NCBI RefSeq assembly: GCF_012843435.1
Contig: NZ_JABAFC010000038.1
Span: forward strand, 1 to 35,504
Reading direction: 5' to 3'
DNA from: Psychrobacillus sp. BL-248-WT-3
GTDB taxonomy: Bacteria; Bacillota; Bacilli; Bacillales_A; Planococcaceae
Length of the DNA stretch: 35,504 nt
In this document: positions 7,088 to 16,023 of the stretch, piece by piece
How the letters are laid out: each line of letters opens with the position of its first letter
Position numbering within the stretch: the first letter of the stretch is position 1
Notes under the pieces: generated by a model
Seen by the model: only the letters and a program-made list of their open reading frames with translations
Told to the model about the DNA's origin: nothing
Database searches by the model: none
Program-made: the position numbers and the translations under genes

Positions 7088-7420
7088 ATGTTCGTACAAA
7101 TTCGCAAATGGACAGTAACAGAAGGAAACTCAGATAAGGTACTAGAACGCTTTAAGAAAAAACCAGATCAAGGACCATCTTTAATTGAACAAAGAGAAGG
7201 TTTTATCGGACGTGAACTTTTAGTGAAAAACGTTCGCCGTGGTGAAGAAGAAGTAGTAATGATCGTTCGCTGGGAATCAGAAGAAGCATGGAAAGCATGG
7301 GAAAAGAGCCCTGAACATATCGCTGGTCACAAAAATAAAATTAAAGAACACGGTGGAAAACCACCGAAGCCTGAATATGTAATTTCCATGGAGCACGGAA
7401 ACTATTCAGTAGTTGAATAA
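7088..7420 (+). CDS. IsdG/HmoA-like antibiotic-biosynthesis-monooxygenase-domain protein
   Basis: A 110-residue ferredoxin-like ABM-domain protein of the type annotated as haem-degrading monooxygenase in Bacillales. Such enzymes open the haem ring and release iron. The family core is VVMIVRWESEEAWKAWEKSPEHIAGHK (about 56-82), giving Trp62 and His81 at the positions of the IsdG catalytic Trp and haem-ligand His. The catalytic Asn near residue 7 of IsdG is absent here (MFVQIRKW), so activity on haem is uncertain. GGAGG at 7076-7080 is seven bases before the ATG at 7088, preferred over the ATG at 7082. Probably co-transcribed with the preceding small protein. Confidence 0.75.
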   Translation: MFVQIRKWTVTEGNSDKVLERFKKKPDQGPSLIEQREGFIGRELLVKNVRRGEEEVVMIVRWESEEAWKAWEKSPEHIAGHKNKIKEHGGKPPKPEYVISMEHGNYSVVE

Positions 7421-7429
7421 GTATTTTGC

Positions 7430-7468
7430 AAAAGAGTGAGCTATTAATATAGCTTGCTCTTTTTGTTT
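7430..7468 (+). terminator. Terminator after monooxygenase gene
   Basis: The arm at 7430-7443 (AAAAGAGTGAGCTA) pairs with TAGCTTGCTCTTTT at 7450-7463 with small mismatches, followed by T-rich sequence. Confidence 0.8.
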
Positions 7469-7482
7469 TAGAAGAATCCCTA

Positions 7483-7522
7483 CCCCGAGGAAAGCGTTCG
7501 GCTGGGGCGAAAAATCAAACCT
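7483..7522 (-). repeat. Decayed copy of the GC-rich extragenic repeat
   Basis: This short GC-rich patch aligns, in inverted orientation, with the repeat at 35118-35235: a CCCG-x-GGAAAGCGT-x-CG block, then GCG-x-AAA(A)ATCAA. The rest of the gap to the ger operon (7523-7679) is AT-rich and shows nothing certain. Confidence 0.45.
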
Positions 7523-7685
7523 ACTCTCTGATTTAGATTTCTTTGCATCATAAATCAACCTACCCTTTAACATAGCTAATATAGTTGCTTAAGAATAGTT
7601 CTCAAATTTATATCTATTTTACCTTATAAACACTTTAAAAGTTGTCAAAACTAGAAAGTATTATAAAACGTTAGAAGGTATGAAT

Positions 7686-8858
7686 TTGAAAAGAGTCGGT
7701 CCGATAAGTATTTTACATATTGTTGCTTTATCCATGACGATGATTGGATTAAAAAATCATGTCACTATTCTACCACCTATTTTAGAGGTTGGGGGTAGAG
7801 ATGGATGGATGTCTGTCATACTGGCTGCAGTTATCATGTGCTTCTGGATTTTTATACTTGTTTATATTTATAAGCAAGCGAAACAAAGGCCATTGATGGA
7901 GTGGCTTCAGGAGGCAACAGGTCCCAAAACTAGTACAATCTTTCGTTACGTAGTAGGGATCTATCTGTTCGTATTGGCAGCCTTTACCATGCGTGAAGCG
8001 ATGCAGTGGGTGAAAACCACCTTCTTGCCTACGACCTCCATCATCGTCTTATTAATAATTTATATTGTTTTGTGCATCCTATTAGCAACTAGTAATATCC
8101 AAACTATTGCAATAGTAAATGTTATGGTCTTGTTTGGTGTTTTAGTTTTAGGATTTTTTGTTGCCTTTGTGAACATTCAGGTGAAGGATTATTCATTGAT
8201 CCGACCTTTTTTAGAGCATGGCTGGGAGCCTGTGCTAAAAGCCAGTATATTTCCTGCTGCAGGTTATATCGAGCTAATACTACTTCTCTTTTTACAGCAA
8301 CATATTAAAGACAAAATGAGATGGTACCATTTTGCAATCATCCTATTCTTGTTAATGGGGCTAACTTTAGGCCCTTTACTGGGAGCCATTACAGAGTTTG
8401 GTCCACACGAGGCTGCGGAACAAAATTATCCGGCATATGAGGAATGGGGTTTAGTTACTATTGGGCAGTTTATCGAACATCTTGACTTTTTTTCCATCTA
8501 CCAATGGTTAACTGGTGCCTTTATACGTGTTGGGCTGCTTTTATTCATCTCAATTGACCTTCTTAAAATGAAAAATAAGAAGCCTGTATGGTTCATCTTA
8601 GCCCCAGCGTTCTTTATCATTTGTATGATTTTAACGTTAATAAACGACAATTTGTTTCTTTTCATTAAAGGTAACTACTTTCTTATAACTACTTTCGTGT
8701 TCTTTTTACTAGTATCAATCTTCTTGTTCTTGATAGCTTTTTTTCATAAAAAAACAACAAAAAAAGAGAAAAGACGTATGAAAGGAGGGAAACAAAGTGA
8801 AACCAACGGAGGAAAAACTGGATCTTCAAACAATAAAAGAACTATTCAAGAAGAATGA
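7686..8858 (+). CDS. Spore germinant receptor subunit B (GerAB family)
   Basis: An integral membrane protein of the amino-acid-permease superfamily that forms the ligand-sensing subunit of a germinant receptor in the spore inner membrane. Ten or so hydrophobic helices fill most of the sequence. The opening GPISILHIVALSMTMIGLKNHVTILPP and the later AGYIELILLLFLQQHI are typical of GerAB proteins. AGAAGG at 7673-7678 is only one base from the ATG at 7680, so the in-frame TTG at 7686 (seven-base spacer) is preferred. The C-terminus carries a charged tail (KKTTKKEKRRMKGGK and onward) that overlaps the next gene by 62 bases and makes the protein longer than the usual 360-370 residues. First gene of a B-A-C operon. 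Confidence 0.88.
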   Translation: MKRVGPISILHIVALSMTMIGLKNHVTILPPILEVGGRDGWMSVILAAVIMCFWIFILVYIYKQAKQRPLMEWLQEATGPKTSTIFRYVVGIYLFVLAAFTMREAMQWVKTTFLPTTSIIVLLIIYIVLCILLATSNIQTIAIVNVMVLFGVLVLGFFVAFVNIQVKDYSLIRPFLEHGWEPVLKASIFPAAGYIELILLLFLQQHIKDKMRWYHFAIILFLLMGLTLGPLLGAITEFGPHEAAEQNYPAYEEWGLVTIGQFIEHLDFFSIYQWLTGAFIRVGLLLFISIDLLKMKNKKPVWFILAPAFFIICMILTLINDNLFLFIKGNYFLITTFVFFLLVSIFLFLIAFFHKKTTKKEKRRMKGGKQSETNGGKTGSSNNKRTIQEE

Positions 8859-10263
8859 AGATGTCGTTTTTCAGTTGTATAACTACGGGAAATATAAAGT
8901 CCATTTTATTACCTGTGATGCTATGACTGATCTTCAACTACTAAATGAAACCATTGTTCCTCGGATACAAAAAATGTGCACTGAGGTTGGCGAGGAACCA
9001 CTTGAGGAGTTCATTTTGAATAAGCTTCATATACCAGATTTACAAAAGGTAGAGGCAAAAGAAGATTTAATTACAAGAATCTTTAATGGCTATCTAATTC
9101 TTTATATTGAGGACGAAAATCTTACGTTCTCAAGTAATATTGCTAAAAAGCCTAATAGAAGTCCTGAGGAATCCAGGATGGAAGTACTTATTAAGGGGCC
9201 AAGGGATAATTTTATTGAGGATATTTCGGTTAATATTGCTTTAATAAGAAAAAGATTACCTACAAACTCCTTGAATGTGGAAAAACTGGAACTAGGAAAA
9301 AGATCAAAGACAACAGTTGCTGTACTTTATATGGATGATATTGCTAGCAAGGACATCCTAAAGGATATTATGAGTCAATTAAAGGAAGTGGATATTGATA
9401 TTGTTTTTAGTGGAGAACTTTTGCTGGAAAAAATAAATAAAAAATCTCCCATCTTCCCTAGAAATGATTATACTGGAAGGCCAGATTTTGCTGTACAAGC
9501 CTTGGTAAGGGGAAGGTTTCTTATTCTAGTTGATGGCGTGGCTTATGTAGTAATAACCCCAGTCAACTTATTTTTGCTATTAAAATCAGGGGAAGACGTA
9601 GAATATCCGATGGCCTTTAGTAGTGCTGAAAGAGTTCTGAGAATAATTGGTCTAATGATAGGATTAGCCTTACCTGCCTTTTGGCTAGCGCTTACTACTT
9701 TTCATCAGGACCAACTACCCTTTCAATTACTAGCCACTGTTGTTCAAAATAATTCTGGACTTCCGTTGCCTTCAGCCCTTGAAATGCTGACGATGCTAGT
9801 TATGTTCGAGTTATTTAGGGAGGCAGGCTTACGATTGCCAACTGTAATCGGAGGAACCTTTAGTGTGGTAGGTGGGCTAATTGTAGGGGATGCAGCTATA
9901 AGAGCAGGTTTAACAAGCCCCGCCATGATTGTGGTGATAGCTATATCTACCATCGCTACCTTCACTTTAGTGAATCAGTCGCTTGTCACTGCTGTAAGTA
10001 TAGTTCGAATCATACTCATACTGATTACTTCTATATTAGGATTGTTTGGGTTTTTTATTTCTTTATATTTTTTACTTCTTTATTTATCAAGTATTAGAAT
10101 ATTTGGAGTTCCATATATGAATATTGCAACCGATTTGAGTTGGGCTACCATTAAAAAGTCGCTTATAAGGTCAGCACCCAAAAACTATAAAGAGCGCCCA
10201 CATGCTTTAAGTCCTCAGGATTCTACTCGAATTGGAGGAGAAAATGATGAAGAGAATAACTAA
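8797..10263 (+). CDS. Spore germinant receptor subunit A (GerAA family)
   Basis: A 488-residue GerA-family protein: a soluble N-terminal region (about 1-235) and a membrane region of several helices from about residue 245 to 430. Family landmarks are the segments FPRNDYTGRPDFAVQALVRGRFLILVDG (about 222-249) and PSALEMLTMLVMFELFREAGLRLPTVIGG (about 322-350). Recent work on GerA-type receptors describes this subunit as forming an oligomeric ion channel in the spore membrane. It starts with GTG after an excellent AAAGGAGG at 8781-8788. It overlaps the permease gene upstream and the lipoprotein gene downstream, so the three are translationally coupled. Confidence 0.93.
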   Translation: MKPTEEKLDLQTIKELFKKNEDVVFQLYNYGKYKVHFITCDAMTDLQLLNETIVPRIQKMCTEVGEEPLEEFILNKLHIPDLQKVEAKEDLITRIFNGYLILYIEDENLTFSSNIAKKPNRSPEESRMEVLIKGPRDNFIEDISVNIALIRKRLPTNSLNVEKLELGKRSKTTVAVLYMDDIASKDILKDIMSQLKEVDIDIVFSGELLLEKINKKSPIFPRNDYTGRPDFAVQALVRGRFLILVDGVAYVVITPVNLFLLLKSGEDVEYPMAFSSAERVLRIIGLMIGLALPAFWLALTTFHQDQLPFQLLATVVQNNSGLPLPSALEMLTMLVMFELFREAGLRLPTVIGGTFSVVGGLIVGDAAIRAGLTSPAMIVVIAISTIATFTLVNQSLVTAVSIVRIILILITSILGLFGFFISLYFLLLYLSSIRIFGVPYMNIATDLSWATIKKSLIRSAPKNYKERPHALSPQDSTRIGGENDEENN

Positions 10264-11395
10264 ACAGTTGTGCATTCTATGCTTAGTTCTACCTTTACTT
10301 ACCAGCTGTTGGGATGTGGATGAACCAAATAGAATACGATACATCTATGCAATAGGGATAGATTATAAAGAGGATAAGTATGAAATACATGCTCAAATCA
10401 TCGACTTCATCAATATTGCAAAAACTGAGCAACCAAACCAGGATGCTATTCAGGTGGAAGTTGGAAAGGCTAAAGGTGACACCATAGAAGAGGCATTCTT
10501 CGAATTATATAAATCAATGGATTTGAAGCTTTTCTGGGGACATATGACGTATATGGTTCTTTCTGAGGAAGCACTGAAAGAAGGAAGAGCTAATATTGTT
10601 ATTAACGCCTTTTTAAGATTTAGAGAGATTAGATATCAAACGTGGGTATATACAACGAAAGATCCTATAGGTGAAATCATGTTGTTAAATCCTCTTTTTA
10701 ACAGTGCCATGACTAGACTTAAGCTAGCCGATCCTATGAGTTCATACCAACAAGAGTCCTTTGTAGAACCAATAGATTTTCGGAAGCTTGTTATCCGTTT
10801 AAATGAACCTAGTTACGAAGTAAACATACCCTATGTGAAAATAGACGATAATTGGGAGAATGAAAAAGAAAAAGATAAACTACCGAAATTCGAGGGGGTA
10901 GGTGTCGTTACTCCAGACGAATTTAAAGGCTTTATCTCAGGCGAAAAGATTAATGGATTACAATGGATGACTAAAGAAACAAAAAAAGGGGAAATTACGA
11001 TTCCTCGTGACGATAAGTTTGTTTCAATTACGATAGATAATCTCAAAATAAAAGTAAAACCTAAAGTACAAGGCGACGAAGTGAAATTTGAAGTGAAATT
11101 AAATATGAATGCTTTACTAAGTAGCTTTGAGGGGAAGATTACAGAGAAAGAGATTCGACAATTTGTGAAGAAGCAAATTAAAAAAGAAATCGAAGAAACC
11201 TATTTAGAAGGACTGGAAAAAGAAGTCGATATATATCGTCTATCAGAACACTTGTATAGAAGTGATGTGAAAAATTGGAAAAAAGTACAGAAGAATGGCA
11301 AAGTTCCTTTGACAGAAAGCTCTATTAGCAGTATAACGATAGAAGTTAATAAAGTTTATACAGGGAGAAAAGCATTTAAAGAAACAATTGAATAG
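10247..11395 (+). CDS. Spore germinant receptor subunit C lipoprotein (GerAC family)
   Basis: The lipoprotein subunit of the germinant receptor. An N-terminal signal peptide ends in the lipobox LTSC with lipidated Cys21, followed by WDVDEPNRIRYIYAIGIDY, a typical GerAC start. The rest is a soluble three-domain GerAC body ending in SSISSITIEVNKVYTGRK. GGAGGAG at 10234-10240 gives a six-base spacer to the ATG at 10247, preferred over the ATG at 10244 and the TTG at 10232. The start lies inside the subunit A gene. By sequence it looks closest to YndF-type C subunits, from memory. The ligand is unknown. Confidence 0.92.
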   Translation: MKRITKQLCILCLVLPLLTSCWDVDEPNRIRYIYAIGIDYKEDKYEIHAQIIDFINIAKTEQPNQDAIQVEVGKAKGDTIEEAFFELYKSMDLKLFWGHMTYMVLSEEALKEGRANIVINAFLRFREIRYQTWVYTTKDPIGEIMLLNPLFNSAMTRLKLADPMSSYQQESFVEPIDFRKLVIRLNEPSYEVNIPYVKIDDNWENEKEKDKLPKFEGVGVVTPDEFKGFISGEKINGLQWMTKETKKGEITIPRDDKFVSITIDNLKIKVKPKVQGDEVKFEVKLNMNALLSSFEGKITEKEIRQFVKKQIKKEIEETYLEGLEKEVDIYRLSEHLYRSDVKNWKKVQKNGKVPLTESSISSITIEVNKVYTGRKAFKETIE

Positions 11396-11485
11396 CTTAA
11401 TTGCTTATTCTGTAGGAAATAAGGGGATAGGATAGGAAATAATGTTCTTTTTTCCTTATTAATTTAAAAAAAATGATTAATACCC

Positions 11486-11514
11486 TTGACAATAAATCAA
11501 ATATACATGATAAT
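11486..11514 (+). promoter_or_regulatory. Promoter of second tRNA-Arg gene
   Basis: TTGACA at 11486-11491, a 17-base spacer and GATAAT at 11509-11514. Both tRNA-Arg copies share TGTCTTTCC shortly downstream of the -10. Confidence 0.8.
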
Positions 11515-11556
11515 AAATATTGTCTTTCCAGTATTTTAATTCGGAAAGAAAATATT

Positions 11557-11630
<74 letters not shown>

Positions 11631-11677
11631 TAGATTGGTTCAGGTGATCGAAGTTTGAACCTAACTAAAAGTGCTTC

Positions 11678-11713
11678 AAATCCTTTTAATTAAGGGATTT
11701 GGGGCATTTTTTC
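11678..11713 (+). terminator. Terminator after tRNA-Arg copy 2
   Basis: GTGCTTCAAATCC pairs with GGATTTGGGGCAT with G-U pairs, then a T run. The stem resembles the one after copy 1. Confidence 0.8.
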
Positions 11714-12000
11714 TGTCTTTGGTTCCTTGTTTTAATATGTCACTAAGTGAAATAAATAAAGAGCATAAGTACAAAATTACTTCTTGGAAAATGAAAATCT
11801 TTATAAGAGAAACATGTATGAAGATAAAATGAAAAAGCTAGGTTATACTATAAAAATGACTTTATTGCCTAGCTAAACGAGATCTTTATAGCTCTCTAAA
11901 TATGTAATAACTTTTTAAGTGTAAATTAAATCATAATTTTAATAATACTGGGTTCTGTGGTTGAAGAAGAATCCATATACGAGAGGGTTGGAATATAAAT

Positions 12001-12966
12001 ATGACTAAAAATTTTTGGCAGGAATTGCCTAAACCTTTTTTTGTACTTGCACCAATGGAAGACGTGACAGATGTTGTTTTTCGTCAAGTTGTTAGTAAAG
12101 CAGGTAGACCTGATGTCTTCTTTACGGAATTTACAAACACGGAGAGCTATTGTCATCCAGAGGGCCAAAAAAGTGTGCGCGGAAGATTACTTTTTACTGA
12201 GGACGAACAGCCAATGGTTGCGCATATTTGGGGAGATAAACCCGAATTTTTCCGTCAAATGAGTATCGGAATGGCTGAGCTAGGTTTTAAAGGTATTGAT
12301 ATTAATATGGGCTGTCCTGTACCGAATGTAGCAACAAGAGGAAAGGGCAGTGGTCTAATTCTTCGACCAGACACAGCAGCAGAACTTATAGAAGCAGCTA
12401 AAGCTGGTGGATTGCCAGTAAGTGTGAAGACAAGACTTGGATATACAGAAATAGATGAATGGCAAGAATGGCTAACGCATATTCTTGAACAGGATATTGC
12501 GAACCTTTCTATTCATTTACGTACTAGAAAGGAAATGAGCCAAGTTGACGCACATTGGGAGCTGATTCCAGAAATTAAAAAGCTACGTGATCGTATTGCG
12601 CCAAACACGCTTTTAACTATAAACGGTGATATCCCTGATAGAGAAACTGGGCTTAAGCTAGTAGAACAATATGGCGTTGATGGAGTTATGATTGGACGCG
12701 GTATTTTTAAAAATCCGTTTGCGTTTGAAAAAGAGCCAAAAGAGCATAGTACTCAGGAATACCTTGACCTTTTAAGATTGCAGCTGGACTTACAGGACAA
12801 ATATGCAGAGGAATTGCCACGCTCCATCTCGGCACTTCATCGTTTCTTCAAAATATATGTTAAAGGCTTCCCAGGGGCAAGTGAATTAAGAAATCAATTG
12901 ATGAATACAAAGTCAACGGATGAAGTTCGTACGTTGCTTGATAATGTTGAATTAAAACAAGATTAA
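12001..12966 (+). CDS. dus: tRNA-dihydrouridine synthase
   Basis: A 321-residue FMN- and NADPH-dependent enzyme that reduces uridine to dihydrouridine in the D-loop of tRNAs. The TIM-barrel motifs are [13 protein letters not shown] (17-29), [19 protein letters not shown] (101-119) with catalytic Cys105, SVKTRLGY, a [12 protein letters not shown] segment and INGDI with GVMIGRG at the FMN phosphate site. A GAGAGG ribosome site lies about 14 bases before the ATG, rather far. It is isolated between the tRNA-Arg copy and a small ORF. The gap upstream (11714-12000) contains only a weak AGCTAGG/CCTAGCT inverted repeat. Confidence 0.92.
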   Translation: MTKNFWQELPKPFFVLAPMEDVTDVVFRQVVSKAGRPDVFFTEFTNTESYCHPEGQKSVRGRLLFTEDEQPMVAHIWGDKPEFFRQMSIGMAELGFKGIDINMGCPVPNVATRGKGSGLILRPDTAAELIEAAKAGGLPVSVKTRLGYTEIDEWQEWLTHILEQDIANLSIHLRTRKEMSQVDAHWELIPEIKKLRDRIAPNTLLTINGDIPDRETGLKLVEQYGVDGVMIGRGIFKNPFAFEKEPKEHSTQEYLDLLRLQLDLQDKYAEELPRSISALHRFFKIYVKGFPGASELRNQLMNTKSTDEVRTLLDNVELKQD

Positions 12967-13106
12967 TAGCTGAAGTGCATGATATAAGTAAAAGTTGGAT
13001 AACATATCCCTGCCAGGATTATTATACTTTCTTAAAATTAGCATGATGTAGTATATCTCTCCTTTCAAAGAACAACATAATAATATACTTTGAAAGGAGT
13101 GGTATG

Positions 13107-13244
13107 ATGCCAGACCGTAAACCGCCACATGAGCAATTAACTGTAAAAGACAATGGTTTAACATCAACTCAAGAAGTTTTGTATCAGCAGGAATTTAAAA
13201 AGGCTGATCATGCGACACAAAAAAATAATTCACGAAAAAAGTGA
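13107..13244 (+). CDS. YfhE-like small protein
   Basis: A 45-residue hydrophilic protein with an excellent AAAGGAG seven bases before the ATG at 13107 (an ATG at 13104 is less well spaced) and a strong terminator directly after it. The central segment TSTQEVLYQQEFKKADHA resembles, from memory, the YfhE family of short Bacillus proteins of unknown role. The protein is rich in Lys and Gln and has no membrane segment. Confidence 0.7.
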   Translation: MPDRKPPHEQLTVKDNGLTSTQEVLYQQEFKKADHATQKNNSRKK

Positions 13245-13263
13245 AAAATAAATCATAGTATAG

Positions 13264-13306
13264 AACCCTCTTGTGCTAAAGGAGCACAAGGGGGGTTTTT
13301 TTTATT
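13264..13306 (+). terminator. Terminator after YfhE-like gene
   Basis: AACCCTCTTGTGCT pairs with AGCACAAGGGGGGTT around AAAGG with one irregularity, followed by eight T residues. Confidence 0.9.
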
Positions 13307-13363
13307 TTATAATAGAAAGAAATAATTTTATATAATGTTTGTATAATGTAAATCAAAGGAAGG

Positions 13364-13391
13364 TTATACAAATTGATTGACTTTTGTATAA
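13364..13391. promoter_or_regulatory. Operator-like dyad straddling the crt -35 element
   Basis: TTATACAAA (13364-13372) and TTTGTATAA (13383-13391) are perfect reverse complements with a 10-base gap. The -35 hexamer TTGACT (13377-13382) lies inside that gap. A further TTTGTATAATG copy lies at 13338-13348, repeating the one at 13383-13393. This arrangement suits a repressor of the carotenoid operon. Confidence 0.6.
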
Positions 13392-13405
13392 TGTTTGTGA
13401 ATAAT
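13377..13405 (+). promoter_or_regulatory. Promoter of the carotenoid operon
   Basis: TTGACT at 13377-13382, a 17-base spacer and AATAAT at 13400-13405, about 60 bases before crtN. Confidence 0.65.
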
Positions 13406-13463
13406 TAAAACAAATAACGTTTGTAGGATAAAGACAATATTTGACGGAGAGGAAGAATAAATA

Positions 13464-15017
13464 ATGCCAAAAAGTAAAAAGAGAGTAGTAGTTATTGGAG
13501 CAGGGGTAGCTGGATTAGCAAGTGCCATTCGTCTTCAGCATGCTGGATATGAAGTGGAGTTATACGAAAAAGAGGCTTTACCAGGTGGCAAAATGAATCG
13601 AATTGACATGGATGGTTATCAATTTGATCTTGGGCCGAGTATTGTGATGATGCCTGAGCTATATAGGGAAGTATTTGAGTTAACGGGAAGAAATCCGGAC
13701 GATTATATCCCTATGCAAAAAATTGATCCGATGTATTCAACTTACTTCGGAGCAAAGGCGGAGGAAAAATACGACATCTCTTCTGATTTGGTAGAGCTTA
13801 TGAAGACGCTAGAGAATATATCAGAGGAAGATTCAAAAGGCTTTTTAAACTATCTTCAGGAAATTTACCAACGTTATCTTGTAGCAAAAAATCATTTTCT
13901 TCAAAGACCTTTCCGTAACTTCACTGATTTTTATAATCCAAATACGATTCGTCAAATGCTTAAGCTAAAAACGTTTGATAGTGCAGACCATTTTATCGGG
14001 AAGTATGTAAAGAATGAACGCATAAAGCAAATTCTCAGCTTTCAAACGTTATACATAGGAGTGTCGCCATACAATGGACCTTCTTTATACACAATTATCC
14101 CAATGATAGAAATGCTCTATGGAGTTTGGTTTATCAAAGGTGGAATGTATACAATGGCTTCCTCAATGGAGCGGATATTTAAGGAACTAGGTGGCAAAGT
14201 TTATTACAATGCATCTGTAGATGAGGTTCTTATAAAAGATCAACAGGCTTATGGTATCCGAGTAAAAGGAAAAGAAGTTCTTTCTGATTTTGTTATGTGC
14301 AATGCTGATTTCCCTTATGCAATGAAAAATTTAGTCAAGGATACTAAATCCAAAGGAAAGTATACGGATAAAAAAATAGATAGTATGAAATATTCCTGTT
14401 CCTGCTTCGTGATGTATTTAGGAATGGATCGAAAATACGATGAACTGGACAATGTACACAATTTCTTTATCACCGAAGAGTTAGAGAAGAACCTCACTGA
14501 TATTTTTGATGGGAACAAGTTGGAGCAGCCTTCTTTCTATGTTTACGTAGGCTCTAAATTAGATCCTAGTCTTGCACCAGAAGGAAAGGACGGGCTTTAT
14601 ATTCTTGTGCCAGTTCCTGAGCTATCTTCCTCGAAGTATGAATGGACAGATGAAACGGTTCAATATTATCGGAAAAAAGTAATGGATTCTCTAAAGAATG
14701 TTAAAGGGTTAGAAAATATTGAAGAGGAAATTGTTTCTGAAACGTACATGACTCCATTAGATTTTGAATCCAAATTTAATGCATATAACGGTGCTTGCTT
14801 TGGTCTACAGCCAACACTGACGCAAAGCAACCATATGCGTCCACAGAGTAAAGCAAAAAACTGTGAAAATCTATATTTTACTGGAAGTAGCACGCATCCA
14901 GGAGCAGGAGTACCTATCGTCTTACTCTCTGCTAAGATCGCAACCGAAGAACTGTTATTGGATGATGGAATAAAAGAAAAAAATAAAGCGGGCTTTCCAG
15001 AACTTGTGACCAATTAA
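13464..15017 (+). CDS. crtN: 4,4'-diapophytoene (dehydrosqualene) desaturase CrtN
   Basis: An FAD-dependent desaturase that converts the colourless C30 product of CrtM into yellow diaponeurosporene-type carotenoids. The Rossmann motif VVIGAGVAGLASAIRLQHAGYEVELYEK is at residues 9-36, and the PGGKMNR...GYQFDLGPSIVMMP segment follows. The C-terminal FAD motif is near LYFTGSSTHPGAGVP. Length (517) is normal for the CrtI/CrtN family. GAGAGG precedes the ATG. First gene of a five-gene crt operon. CrtN versus the related oxygenase CrtP at 16023 was assigned by position next to crtM and overall pattern; the two could be swapped, though less likely. Confidence 0.88.
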   Translation: MPKSKKRVVVIGAGVAGLASAIRLQHAGYEVELYEKEALPGGKMNRIDMDGYQFDLGPSIVMMPELYREVFELTGRNPDDYIPMQKIDPMYSTYFGAKAEEKYDISSDLVELMKTLENISEEDSKGFLNYLQEIYQRYLVAKNHFLQRPFRNFTDFYNPNTIRQMLKLKTFDSADHFIGKYVKNERIKQILSFQTLYIGVSPYNGPSLYTIIPMIEMLYGVWFIKGGMYTMASSMERIFKELGGKVYYNASVDEVLIKDQQAYGIRVKGKEVLSDFVMCNADFPYAMKNLVKDTKSKGKYTDKKIDSMKYSCSCFVMYLGMDRKYDELDNVHNFFITEELEKNLTDIFDGNKLEQPSFYVYVGSKLDPSLAPEGKDGLYILVPVPELSSSKYEWTDETVQYYRKKVMDSLKNVKGLENIEEEIVSETYMTPLDFESKFNAYNGACFGLQPTLTQSNHMRPQSKAKNCENLYFTGSSTHPGAGVPIVLLSAKIATEELLLDDGIKEKNKAGFPELVTN

Positions 15018-15135
15018 AAAAATGAAACTATGAAAATCTTGTTACACTTGCTCCAATTATTGTTTAGCTATTGTGATTAGTAGGCTAAAAGAGTGGATGC
15101 GCAAGTCCTATAAATAATTAAAGGAGGCAAAGGAT

Positions 15136-16023
15136 TTGGTGAGAAAACAGGATACAACAGTAAAGGATTACTATCGGTATTGCGAAGAAATCATTAAAAA
15201 GAACTCGAAGAGCTTTTATTTCGCTTTTAGTCAGCTGCCAGAGGACAAAGCGAATGCTGTATTTGCTATTTATACTTTTTGCAGGAGAGCAGATGACAGT
15301 GTCGATGAGAATGGTTCCAAGGTTAGACAACAGGAAGAGCTAGAACGCTTAAACATGGAGCTGCAGCTTTTTGAGAAAGGGGAAGAAATCCAACATCCAA
15401 TGTGGCTAGCACTTCGGGACGTATTTAATAGATATAACATGAGCATTGAACCCTTTTATGAGCAATTGGAGGGTCAGCGGATGGATATAAATTTTACTGA
15501 ACCAATGACGCTTATGGAATTGGAGAAATACAGCTATTATGTAGCTGGAACAGTTGGCTTAATGCTTTTGCCTGTCCTTGCACAAGGCAGTAGCATAGAT
15601 TTAACAGAGCAGGCTATTAGCCTCGGTATTGCTATGCAAATTACGAATATTCTGCGAGACATCGGCGAAGATTACCACATAAAAAATAGAGTTTATATAC
15701 CCCAGTCTCTATTAGCTTCAGAGTTATACAGCGCGGATCATTTAAAGAATGCCACGATTAACTCCAGTTTTATTCGCATTTGGGAATCCCTAGCGCAACA
15801 TGCGGAGGAGTTATACGACAATTTCTTTCATTCTATCTTTTATTTTGATGAGGATAGTCGTTTTCAGGTATTACTAGCTGCAAAGGTTTATCGGGGAATA
15901 TTAAATGCGGTGAGAAAAAATAATTATGAATGTTTTCATGTAAAAAATTATGTTTCACCAATTGAGATGCAAAAAATCCATCAGGCAGCTCGTTTTGTAG
16001 TGAATAGGAAGGTGCTTTCATAA
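15136..16023 (+). CDS. crtM: 4,4'-diapophytoene (dehydrosqualene) synthase CrtM
   Basis: Joins two farnesyl diphosphates head to head to make the C30 precursor. The 295-residue protein carries both Mg-diphosphate motifs: DDSVDE (Asp53-Glu58) after FCRRA, and NILRDIGED (171-179) followed by YHIKNRVYIP. AAGGAGG at 15121-15127 is eight bases before TTG at 15136, with GTG next to it as the alternative start. The 118-base gap after crtN shows no convincing promoter or terminator. The stop codon overlaps the ATG of the next gene (TAATG). Confidence 0.95.
   Translation: MVRKQDTTVKDYYRYCEEIIKKNSKSFYFAFSQLPEDKANAVFAIYTFCRRADDSVDENGSKVRQQEELERLNMELQLFEKGEEIQHPMWLALRDVFNRYNMSIEPFYEQLEGQRMDINFTEPMTLMELEKYSYYVAGTVGLMLLPVLAQGSSIDLTEQAISLGIAMQITNILRDIGEDYHIKNRVYIPQSLLASELYSADHLKNATINSSFIRIWESLAQHAEELYDNFFHSIFYFDEDSRFQVLLAAKVYRGILNAVRKNNYECFHVKNYVSPIEMQKIHQAARFVVNRKVLS

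Noticed and set aside
13323-13405. CRISPR-like array from the repeated TTTGTATAATG
   Set aside because: There are only two full copies, with irregular spacing, overlapping a promoter. No cas gene or regular repeat-spacer pattern exists in the window.
14666-15013. 115-codon minus-strand frame opposite the end of crtN
   Set aside because: It lies antisense to the conserved FAD-binding C-terminus of crtN and shows no independent features.
15018-15135. Separate promoter for crtM in the 118-base gap
   Set aside because: No -35/-10 pair with acceptable spacing was found, and there is no terminator after crtN, so read-through is simpler.
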